DNA from: Alistipes sp.
GTDB lineage: Bacteria; Bacteroidota; Bacteroidia; Bacteroidales; Rikenellaceae
Reading direction: 5' to 3'
Assembly (NCBI GenBank): GCA_031285485.1
Contig: JAITWC010000019.1
Span: forward strand, 1-8,182
Length of the DNA: 8,182 nucleotides
Part shown: piece by piece, positions 1 to 6,109 of the stretch
How positions within the stretch are numbered: the stretch's first letter is position 1
Layout: every line of letters begins with the position of its first letter
The notes under the pieces: model-generated
Told to the model about the DNA's origin: nothing
What the model saw: the letters and a program-made list of their open reading frames with translations, nothing else
The model's database searches: none
Translations under genes and position numbers: made by a program

Positions 1-446
1 GAGGTGGTGTCGTTCTCGTTGACAATGGGAATCACCCCGGCGTCGAGCATCACCTCCATGCAGTTCTTCTGGTTGAGGCACTGTTCGGCTGTGGAGAGGC
101 TCTCTTTGGTTGTGAGCACCTGGCCGCACACTATCCCGTGGTCGCGGAAGAGGTTGTAGTATCGGTCGATGAGTTTGATCTGCCCCACGGCGGAGAACAG
201 TTGCCGGGCCGACACGGAATCGAGGCCGGTCTGTCCGTCGCTGCCCGCTCCCTGCATGTGTTCGGGCAGGCGACCGGCGAGTTCGCCGCGTCCCGAGGCG
301 ACGGCGCCCGAAGAGACCACCACCACCTGCACGCCCTCCCTCCACAGGGTGGCGATCTGGTCGGTGAGGGCCGATATGCGCGTAACGTCGAGCGTTCCGT
401 CGGCCCGGGTCAGCACGTTGCTGCCTATCTTGACGACTATCCTCAT
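1..446 (-). CDS. proB: Glutamate 5-kinase, N-terminal part (cut by window edge)
   Basis: Glutamate 5-kinase phosphorylates L-glutamate with ATP to gamma-glutamyl phosphate, the first step of proline synthesis in the cytoplasm. Only the first 148 codons lie in the window; the gene continues off the left edge. The protein begins MRIVVKIGSNVLT, the amino-acid kinase lysine/glycine loop (K6, G8, S9). It then shows VVVVSSGAVASG at residues 41-52, SAVGQ at 85-89 and the family signature VNENDTT at 142-148, which helps bind glutamate. The start ATG shares its A with the TGA stop of proC, so translation is probably coupled and proC is the first gene of the unit. proA would be the natural next gene, but it is outside the window. 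Identity is secure from the motifs; whether a C-terminal PUA domain exists cannot be seen. Confidence 0.95.
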   Translation of the reverse strand, partial: MRIVVKIGSNVLTRADGTLDVTRISALTDQIATLWREGVQVVVVSSGAVASGRGELAGRLPEHMQGAGSDGQTGLDSVSARQLFSAVGQIKLIDRYYNLFRDHGIVCGQVLTTKESLSTAEQCLNQKNCMEVMLDAGVIPIVNENDTT

Positions 447-1258
447 CACCGACTGTTCTTGTAGCTTTCGCGTATACCCGCAACGACGGCGCTTGAAAAT
501 CCCTTCTCCTCCATCGCGTTCAGTCCGCGGATCGTGTAGCCTCCCGGAGAGGTCACGCGGTCGATCTCCGCTTCGGGATGCTCTCCGCGGGCCAGCAGAT
601 CCACCGCTCCCTTTACGGTTTGCAACACTACGTCGTGCGCTTCGGCGGCGGAAAAACCGGCCTCGACCGCGCCGTTCATCGCGGCACGGACATAGCGCAT
701 GGCGTAGGCAAGGCCACAGGAGGCGACGGCCATTGCCGCGGGCATGAGGCGTTCGGGAATGACCATCGTCCGCCCCATCTCGCCGAAGATCCGTTCGGCG
801 AGTTTCGTCTGGTCGGCGTTGGCGTTGAGCGATGAGATGAAGGTCATGCTTTCGCCGACGGAGACGGCGATGTTGGGCATCACGCGGAAGAGGACGGGCC
901 GGGTGTCGTCCCCGCAGACCCGGGCTGTCATCTCCTCCAGGGCGTCGATGCTCAACCCGGCCACCGTCGAGAACAGCAGCTGCCGTCGGGGGTCGATCGC
1001 CCCGCGGGCGTCTTCGAGCACCGACGGCACGGCCTGTTCCTTGACGGCGAGTATGATGATGTCGGCCCCGACGAGCGACTTTTTCAGGTCACGGGTCGTG
1101 TTGAACGGCAGCCCGAGGGACGCCAGACGTTCGAGAGCGGAGGGGTTGGGGTCGACGCAGGTGATCTCCTCCGCCTTCAAAAACGTGCCCTTTGCCAGGC
1201 CGCGGGCTATGGCACCTCCGAGGTTGCCCGCGCCTATAATGGTTGCTTTCATGCGCAT
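446..1258 (-). CDS. proC: Pyrroline-5-carboxylate reductase
   Basis: This enzyme reduces 1-pyrroline-5-carboxylate to proline with NAD(P)H, the last step of proline synthesis. The 270-residue product has the usual family length. The N-terminal Rossmann motif GAGNLGG is at residues 9-15, followed by AVKEQ at 71-75 (the family usually has VKP here) and RVMPN at 125-129. The C-terminal helical domain has ASCGLAYAM at 179-187 and VTSPGGYTIRGL at 235-246, the substrate/dimer signature in a form I recognise from Bacteroidetes. The start is placed at the ATG giving MRMKATIIGAGN; a second ATG two codons on (1252) would give MKATIIGAGN and is equally plausible. The frame stays open upstream to a TTG at 1354, but that stretch translates inverted repeats and is not expected to be coding. 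The stop overlaps the proB start by one base. Confidence 0.95.
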   Translation of the reverse strand: MRMKATIIGAGNLGGAIARGLAKGTFLKAEEITCVDPNPSALERLASLGLPFNTTRDLKKSLVGADIIILAVKEQAVPSVLEDARGAIDPRRQLLFSTVAGLSIDALEEMTARVCGDDTRPVLFRVMPNIAVSVGESMTFISSLNANADQTKLAERIFGEMGRTMVIPERLMPAAMAVASCGLAYAMRYVRAAMNGAVEAGFSAAEAHDVVLQTVKGAVDLLARGEHPEAEIDRVTSPGGYTIRGLNAMEEKGFSSAVVAGIRESYKNSR

Positions 1259-1296
1259 GTAAATAAATTTATGGTGTGCGTTACCTCCGTCGGCCG

Positions 1297-1313
1297 TTGC
1301 ACAACCCGTGCAA
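1297..1313 (-). repeat. Leader stem-loop 2 of proCB (TTGCAC dyad)
   Basis: A perfect inverted repeat, TTGCAC-N5-GTGCAA, lies about 40 bases upstream of proC. Read on the minus strand the loop is GGGTT. A near-identical copy lies 41 bp further upstream: the 18-mers starting at 1296 and 1337 differ at one position, inside the loop. It could be a protein-binding dyad in DNA or an RNA stem-loop in the proCB leader. No known regulator is recognised. Confidence 0.6.
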
Positions 1314-1325
1314 GTCGTGAAACTT

Positions 1326-1366
1326 GCGATTTGCCTGTTGCACAGCCCGTGCAAGCAGTAAATCGC
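1326..1366 (-). repeat. Leader stem-loop 1 of proCB, extended hairpin
   Basis: This second copy of the TTGCAC-N5-GTGCAA dyad (1338-1354) sits inside a longer inverted structure. The outer arms gcgattt (1326-1332) and aaatcgc (1360-1366) are perfectly complementary. A ctg/cag triplet pairs beside the core with a one-base bulge. Together this gives about 16 base pairs around a 5-base loop, which reads GGGCT on the minus strand. There is no T tract after it on either strand, so it does not look like an intrinsic terminator. It would fall in the 5' leader of the predicted proCB transcript. Confidence 0.55.
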
Positions 1367-1432
1367 GCTCTTTGGCGTACCGAAACGTCATGTGGGTTTC
1401 ATAATCCGGAATCTTAATCGCAGTCAGCGATA

Positions 1433-1440
1433 CAAAAATA
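1433..1440 (-). promoter_or_regulatory. Candidate promoter -7 element for proCB
   Basis: On the minus strand this reads TATTTTTG, an exact match to the Bacteroidetes -7 consensus TAnnTTTG. No clear TTTG -33 element is seen at the expected spacing. Transcription would start near 1427 and give a leader of about 170 nt containing both stem-loops. A small inverted repeat (atcgc-N5-gcgat, 1417-1430) falls around the predicted start site. The region is A/T-rich, so a chance match is possible. Confidence 0.4.
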
Positions 1441-1454
1441 ATAATAATTTTTAA

Positions 1455-1462
1455 TATCTTTG
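1455..1462 (+). promoter_or_regulatory. Candidate promoter -7 element for eno
   Basis: TATCTTTG, followed by CG, matches the Bacteroidetes -7 consensus TAnnTTTG exactly, 60 bases before the eno start codon. No good TTTG -33 box is visible about 20 bp upstream. The predicted start near 1468 gives a leader of roughly 55 nt that is A-rich near the ATG and lacks a Shine-Dalgarno sequence, as usual in this phylum. It lies 14 bp from the opposing proCB candidate. Confidence 0.6.
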
Positions 1463-1522
1463 CGTCCGCGTAAATTAAGGTAACAACACCGGCAATAACT
1501 CAACTATCAAAATATCGCAGCC

Positions 1523-2824
1523 ATGCAAATCGTATCAGTACACGCAAGGGAAATTCTCGACTCAAGAGGAAACCCCACCATCGAAGTGGAAGTATCGACC
1601 GTTTCGGGAGCTTTCGGACGCGCCGCCGTTCCGAGCGGAGCCTCCACCGGCGAGAACGAAGCACTCGAACTTCGCGACGGCGACAAGAGCCGCTATCTGG
1701 GCAAGGGCGTCACCAAAGCCGTTGCCAACGTCAACGACGTGATCGCTCCCGAGGTTATCGGCCTCAACGTCACCGACCAGGTGGGCATCGACCGCCTGAT
1801 GATCGCCCTCGACGGCACAGCAACCAAGTCGAACCTCGGCGCCAACGCCATCCTCGGCGTGTCGCTGGCCGTCGCCCGCGCCGCCGCCGACTACTTCGGA
1901 GTGCCCCTCTACCGCTACATCGGCGGTACCAACGCAAAGACCCTGCCCGTGCCGATGATGAACATCATCAACGGCGGTTCGCACAGCGACGCACCCATCG
2001 CGTTCCAGGAATTCATGATCCGTCCCGTCGGCGCTTGCTGCTACCGCGAGGGTCTGCGGATGGGCGCCGAAGTTTTCCACGCCCTGAAGAAAGTGCTGCA
2101 CGACCGCAACCTGTCGACCGCCGTCGGCGACGAAGGCGGCTTCGCTCCCGCGCTGAACGGTACCGAAGACGCTCTCGAAAGCATCATCAAGGCCATCGAA
2201 CTGGCGGGCTACAAACCCGGCCGCAAGGAAGAGGGCGGTCAGGTGTCGATCGGCCTCGACTGCGCGTCGAGCGAGTTCTACAAGGACGGCGTCTACAACT
2301 ACGCCAAGTTCGAAAGCGACAAGGGTGCCAGGCGCAGCTCGGCCGAGCAGGTTAAATTTCTCGCCGACCTCGTTGCCAAATACCCCATCGACTCGATCGA
2401 GGACGGCATGAGCGAAAACGACTGGGAAGGTTGGAAAATGCTCACCGACGCCATCGGCGACAAGTGCCAGCTCGTGGGCGACGACCTGTTCGTAACCAAC
2501 GTCGACTTCCTGCGCAAGGGCATCGAGATGGGTTGCGGAAACTCGATCCTCATCAAGGTCAACCAGATCGGTTCGCTGACCGAGACCCTCGACGCCATCG
2601 AAATGGCCCACCGCGCGGGTTACACCTCGGTCACCTCGCACCGCAGCGGCGAAACCGAAGACAGCACCATCGCCGACATAGCCGTGGCCACCAACAGCGG
2701 CCAGATTAAAACCGGCTCCATGTCGCGCTCCGACCGTATGGCGAAATACAACCAGCTCCTCCGCATCGAGGAAGAACTGGGCGAATCGGCCATCTACGGC
2801 TACACCAAGATATATAAGAAGTAG
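1523..2824 (+). CDS. eno: Enolase (phosphopyruvate hydratase)
   Basis: Enolase interconverts 2-phosphoglycerate and phosphoenolpyruvate in glycolysis and gluconeogenesis, as a cytoplasmic magnesium-dependent enzyme. The 433-residue product is full length. The mobile loop SGAST is at 38-42. The catalytic and substrate residues are present: H154, E163 in FQEFMI, E204 in GDEGGFAP, K345 in the signature LIKVNQIGS, H373 in SHRSGETED and K396 in QIKTGS. The magnesium ligands D246, E293 (IEDG) and D320 (GDDLF) are all present. Residues 151-158 read GGSHSDAP rather than the GGxHADN of E. coli-type enolases. The start MQIVSVHAREILDSRGNPT is canonical. Codon use is strongly biased to C-ending codons, as expected for a highly expressed gene. 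It is monocistronic by appearance: a candidate promoter precedes it, a terminator follows, and both neighbours are on the other strand. Confidence 0.98.
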   Translation: MQIVSVHAREILDSRGNPTIEVEVSTVSGAFGRAAVPSGASTGENEALELRDGDKSRYLGKGVTKAVANVNDVIAPEVIGLNVTDQVGIDRLMIALDGTATKSNLGANAILGVSLAVARAAADYFGVPLYRYIGGTNAKTLPVPMMNIINGGSHSDAPIAFQEFMIRPVGACCYREGLRMGAEVFHALKKVLHDRNLSTAVGDEGGFAPALNGTEDALESIIKAIELAGYKPGRKEEGGQVSIGLDCASSEFYKDGVYNYAKFESDKGARRSSAEQVKFLADLVAKYPIDSIEDGMSENDWEGWKMLTDAIGDKCQLVGDDLFVTNVDFLRKGIEMGCGNSILIKVNQIGSLTETLDAIEMAHRAGYTSVTSHRSGETEDSTIADIAVATNSGQIKTGSMSRSDRMAKYNQLLRIEEELGESAIYGYTKIYKK

Positions 2825-2850
2825 GGAATTTTTAATTTTTGGGATTGGGG

Positions 2851-2882
2851 GCCGCGCCGGATAATGGTGCGGCTCTTTTTTT
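2851..2882 (+). terminator. Intrinsic terminator of eno
   Basis: An 8-bp GC-rich stem (gccgcgcc / ggtgcggc, one G-U pair) with a 7-base loop is followed by TC and seven T residues, 27 bases after the eno stop. It works in the plus direction only; the other strand has no T tract after the stem. The convergent membrane-protein gene ends at 2939. Confidence 0.85.
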
Positions 2883-2938
2883 CCATGCGGCACCAAAAAG
2901 TTCAGGGAAATGGAGGGTTCGGCCGAACGGAGTGACGT

Positions 2939-3934
2939 TTATGGAACCGGAATACCCAAAACAGGCAGCAGATGGAGTGCCAAAACAGCCGCCAGAATAA
3001 GAGAATAGATCGCAGTGGAGGCACCCGCTCCGTGTCCCGCAAAAGCATAGGGCAGAATCACCGAGCAAGGCACGCCCCAAAGGGCGGCCAGAGTTGTCGA
3101 CGTGCCGGGGAGCGCCGCCGATCCCGCCATCCAAAGCAGCACCAGCGCCGTGAAGGCGACGAATTTCCAGGGAGTCTTGCGGATATTGTTGCGCATACCG
3201 GCCGCCCGGACGAGTGCCGAGGCGACAAGCGCCGCCACGGGCAACGCCACCGCGATCGTGGTGAAGGGCAGCGAGAACGCAACGTCGGGCTGCTCGACCG
3301 TGCATCGCCACACCTCTTGCCAGATGTAGCCCGCCTCACCGCCCATAGCCCAATGCACGAATCCCGCCGCAGGCAACGGCAGCGCAACTCCCGCCAGACA
3401 CACCACCCCCTCGCGAAACAACCGGCGGAAGACTATCAGCGCCGAAACCGCGACGGGCACAACCCACACCGCGGCCGGAGCGTATAATAAAGGTACGAGC
3501 CCCAGCCAGAACCCGGCGTGAAAAAGCTCGGTGAAACTGTATCCCTTGTGGAACGAAAACACGAACTGCCTCACCGACAGCACCAGAAACCACGCGGCCA
3601 ACAGCGCCGCCAGGGCCTCGCCCGCTATGGCGACTCCGCCCGCGACGACAAGGAATATCTGCGGAGGGAGATAGTTGCGGCTTGAGGCGGGGGCGTACTT
3701 CACGCTCAGCTGCACCACGAGCAGCAGCGTCCACCCGACCACGACGGCGGCGCAGGCGGCGGCCCACCAGCCGTGGGCAACGGTGAACCGGGTGAGCGCG
3801 GCGGCCAGCGGCATGCCCCCCTCGCAGGGTGCCTCCAAAGCGTAGGGCGCAAGCCGCCAACGGGCGACGAAAAGGGCCGCCAACAGCGCGCAAAGCAGCA
3901 CCGAAACTATGAGGGATTGCCGCGAGGCGTTCAT
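2939..3934 (-). CDS. Polytopic membrane protein, possibly DUF6427-like
   Basis: The 331-residue product is very hydrophobic, with about nine or ten likely membrane helices. Approximate positions are 8-24, 55-76, 92-120, 139-170 (probably two), 175-195, 222-243, 257-276, 280-300 and 308-327. The most distinctive stretch is SFHKGYSFTELFHAGFWLG at 127-145 in a loop entering a helix, which reads like a conserved family element. I recognise no catalytic motif or transport signature. The overall look fits a family of Bacteroidetes inner-membrane proteins of unknown function (DUF6427), but that assignment is from memory of its general character and is uncertain. It begins 21 bases after the purD stop on the same strand, so it is probably co-transcribed with purD. 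The ATG start leads directly into the first membrane helix. No terminator is obvious after it. Confidence 0.8.
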   Translation of the reverse strand: MNASRQSLIVSVLLCALLAALFVARWRLAPYALEAPCEGGMPLAAALTRFTVAHGWWAAACAAVVVGWTLLLVVQLSVKYAPASSRNYLPPQIFLVVAGGVAIAGEALAALLAAWFLVLSVRQFVFSFHKGYSFTELFHAGFWLGLVPLLYAPAAVWVVPVAVSALIVFRRLFREGVVCLAGVALPLPAAGFVHWAMGGEAGYIWQEVWRCTVEQPDVAFSLPFTTIAVALPVAALVASALVRAAGMRNNIRKTPWKFVAFTALVLLWMAGSAALPGTSTTLAALWGVPCSVILPYAFAGHGAGASTAIYSLILAAVLALHLLPVLGIPVP

Positions 3935-3955
3935 AATTCTATTTCAGGTTCCGCG

Positions 3956-5257
3956 CTACTCCAGGTCCCGGCCGATGTCGCGCCGGAAAGCCATGCCTTC
4001 GAAGCCGATGCCGGCTATGGCGCGGTAGCTGGCGTCGAGCGCCTGCCGCATGGTGGCGGCCAGCGAGGTGACGGTCAGAACGCGGCCGCCGGCCGTGACG
4101 GTCTGTTCTCCCGCGCGCCGGGTGCCGGCGTGGAACACTATCGTCTCCGGCCGGCCGGAGACCCCGAGCCCTGTGATCGGGAGACCTTTCCGGTAGTCGC
4201 CCGGATAGCCGCCCGAGACGCACACCACCGTGGTGGCCCACTGCGGGGTGACGGTCAATTCATACTTGTCGAGCGTGCCGCACACGATCCCCTCGAACAG
4301 TTCGACTGCGTCGCTGGTGATGCGCGGAAAGACGACCTCGGTCTCGGGGTCGCCCATCCTCACGTTGTACTCTATCACGCGCGGTTCGCCGCCGACGTTC
4401 ATCAGACCTATGAATATGAAGCCGCGGTAGACGATCCCCTCGGCCGCGAGGCCCTCGACGGTCGGCCGCACGATCCGCTCCTCGACCCTGCGCATGAACC
4501 CGTCATCGGCGAAGGGTACCGGCGAGACGGCTCCCATGCCGCCGGTGTTGGGCCCGGTGTCGCCCTCGCCGACGCGTTTGTAATCCTTGGCGACGGGCAG
4601 GATTCGGTAGCCGGCGCCGTCGGTGGCGACGAACACCGAGCACTCTATGCCGTGCATGTACTCCTCGATGACGACCCGCGAACCCGCCGCGCCGAACTTT
4701 CCGCCCAGCATCTCGCGTAGCTCGGCGCGCGCCTCGTCGAGCGTCGGGGCGATGATAACCCCCTTGCCCGCGGCCAGTCCGTCGGCCTTCAGCACGTAGG
4801 GCGGCCTCAGCGTCGCCAGAAACGCCTCGCCGTCGGCCACATCCTCTTTGGTGAAGGTGCGGTAGGCGGCGGTGGGTATCGAGTGGCGCGTCATGAACCC
4901 CTTCGCGAAATCTTTGCTTCCCTCAAGCCGCGCCCCCGCCTCGTCCGGCCCGGCGACGGGCACGAACTTCAACTCCGGGTCGCTCTCGAAGAAGTCGACT
5001 ATTCCCTTGGTGAGCGGCTCCTCGGGCCCGACGACCACGAGGCCCACGCCGTGGTTGAGGACGAACTGTTTGATGGCGCCGAAGTTGGTGGCCTCAATGT
5101 CCACGTTGGTGCCGCACGCGGATGTTCCGGCGTTGCCGGGCGCGATGTGGAGCCTGCCGCAGCGCGGGCTTGCCGCGAGGCTGCGGGCGAGGGCGTGTTC
5201 GCGCCCTCCGCCGCCCAGCAGCAGGATGTTTACTTTTTCGGGTAATTTCATACGCAT
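3956..5257 (-). CDS. purD: Phosphoribosylamine-glycine ligase (GAR synthetase)
   Basis: PurD joins 5-phosphoribosylamine and glycine with ATP to give glycinamide ribonucleotide, the second step of de novo purine synthesis. The 433-residue product is full length and monofunctional. The N domain shows LLLGGGGREHALA at 12-24, APGNAG at 39-44 and VGPEEPL at 76-82. The ATP-grasp part has LEGSKDFAK at 111-119, VLKADGLAAGKGV at 155-167, VIEEYMHGIECSV at 196-208 and GEGDTGPNTGGMGA at 230-243. The metal-binding EYNVRMGDPETE is at 296-307. The chosen start gives MRMKLPEKVN; an ATG two codons later (5251) is also possible, the same MRMK arrangement seen at proC. It lies 25 bases after the DKNYY-protein stop and 21 bases before the membrane-protein start, so it appears internal to a four-gene unit. 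A purD-specific promoter is not convincing. Confidence 0.97.
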   Translation of the reverse strand: MRMKLPEKVNILLLGGGGREHALARSLAASPRCGRLHIAPGNAGTSACGTNVDIEATNFGAIKQFVLNHGVGLVVVGPEEPLTKGIVDFFESDPELKFVPVAGPDEAGARLEGSKDFAKGFMTRHSIPTAAYRTFTKEDVADGEAFLATLRPPYVLKADGLAAGKGVIIAPTLDEARAELREMLGGKFGAAGSRVVIEEYMHGIECSVFVATDGAGYRILPVAKDYKRVGEGDTGPNTGGMGAVSPVPFADDGFMRRVEERIVRPTVEGLAAEGIVYRGFIFIGLMNVGGEPRVIEYNVRMGDPETEVVFPRITSDAVELFEGIVCGTLDKYELTVTPQWATTVVCVSGGYPGDYRKGLPITGLGVSGRPETIVFHAGTRRAGEQTVTAGGRVLTVTSLAATMRQALDASYRAIAGIGFEGMAFRRDIGRDLE

Positions 5258-5282
5258 AGATAAACCTTTGTCAGAAGTACGT

Positions 5283-6086
5283 TCATTCGATTGTCCAGGC
5301 GGTGTTCCGATCCTCGAACGTCTGCTGGTCGATCATTCGGAACGACGGGGCGTGGGCCCCCTTCAGCACGGCGTAGTCGTCGCGTTCGGTGGCTCGTTCG
5401 CCCTCGGAGCGCAGGCCGCGGGTGAGGTGGTAGACGTTGTTTTTGTCCTTGGCCACCTGCCGGCTAAGCACCTCGAAGGTGTCGCGGTCGATCTCCTCGG
5501 CGCGGCGGAAGTCGTGCCAGCCGCCGAAGTATATCCACTTCGCGTCGCGGTACCAGACGACGTTGGGAACCTCGTCGACCGCCTCGAACGTCGCCGGATC
5601 GATCCCCTCCACGTCCACCGGTTCGAGCGGATCGCCCCCCGCGATGAAGTTGAAGTCGAAGTGGTAGACCCGGTTCTTGTCCTTGTAGAACGCGTGGTCG
5701 ACGCCGGTCAGGGTTTCGGAGTCGAAATCGCCCGTGAGGGGCACCAGCTGGTTTTCGGTGAAGATGCTTGTGGTTTCGCGGTAGAGTCCGTTCCGGTCGC
5801 GGAAGAAGGTCGGGCCGATCTGCTCGAATGTCGGGGCGTCGGCCCAGGCCACGGGCTGTCCGTGGAAGTAGACGCGCGTGGAGTCCTTGACTATCGACGC
5901 GCCCAGCCACTCGAACGAGTCGCGGTCGATGTCGAGCGGGGCGCCGTTGTGGGTGATCCCGTCGACGCCGATCACATATCCCTCGCCCGTGCCGCGGATC
6001 GCCATGAAGGCGAGGGGCACGGCGGCGAAAAGTCCGAATACGAGCCCCAGCGTGAGCACCAGCCTTGAAGCTTTGAATGTTTTCAT
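5283..6086 (-). CDS. Membrane-anchored DKNYY-repeat protein
   Basis: The 267-residue product starts MKTFKASRLVLTLGLVFGLF, with a hydrophobic segment at about 9-30. This is either an uncleaved N-terminal anchor or a signal peptide; no lipobox is seen, so the body is probably outside the cytoplasmic membrane. The rest consists of degenerate repeats of the pattern D-x-x-(T/S)-F-E-x-L followed by a (K/R)D-(K/R/S)-(N/T)-x-(V/L)-Y motif. Copies include VKDSTRVYF at 66-74, FRDRNGLYR at 95-103, YKDKNRVYHF at 134-143, YRDAKWIYF at 179-187, AKDKNNVYH at 212-220 and a degenerate FEDRNTAW at 257-264. This is the hallmark of the DKNYY repeat family, whose function is unknown. Long frames in other phases run across this gene, but the repeats and signal segment fix the true frame. 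It is spaced 23 bases from the upstream gene and 25 from purD. Confidence 0.85.
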   Translation of the reverse strand: MKTFKASRLVLTLGLVFGLFAAVPLAFMAIRGTGEGYVIGVDGITHNGAPLDIDRDSFEWLGASIVKDSTRVYFHGQPVAWADAPTFEQIGPTFFRDRNGLYRETTSIFTENQLVPLTGDFDSETLTGVDHAFYKDKNRVYHFDFNFIAGGDPLEPVDVEGIDPATFEAVDEVPNVVWYRDAKWIYFGGWHDFRRAEEIDRDTFEVLSRQVAKDKNNVYHLTRGLRSEGERATERDDYAVLKGAHAPSFRMIDQQTFEDRNTAWTIE

Positions 6087-6109
6087 GTTCGGTTGCTGTC
6101 TGTCGGTTG

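Noticed and set aside
1259..1354. Upstream extension of proC to a TTG at 1354 (302 residues).
   Set aside because: The added 32 residues translate the inverted repeats and do not belong to the enzyme; the Rossmann motif normally starts within a few residues of the N terminus, as it does from 1258.
1562..2896. A 444-codon open frame antisense to eno.
   Set aside because: It mirrors the whole enolase gene and its composition comes from C-ending codons read backwards; no family resemblance.
2917..2928. Palindrome gttcggccgaac as terminator of the minus-strand unit.
   Set aside because: It is a perfect 12-bp palindrome just after the last gene, but no T tract follows on the minus strand.
5272..5279. 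purD-specific promoter (TACTTCTG on the minus strand).
   Set aside because: One mismatch to the -7 consensus, no -33 element, and it would leave a leader of only about ten bases; too weak to annotate.
4872..6068. A 398-codon plus-strand frame across purD and the DKNYY gene.
   Set aside because: It is antisense to two well-supported genes and crosses their junction; typical GC-rich shadow.
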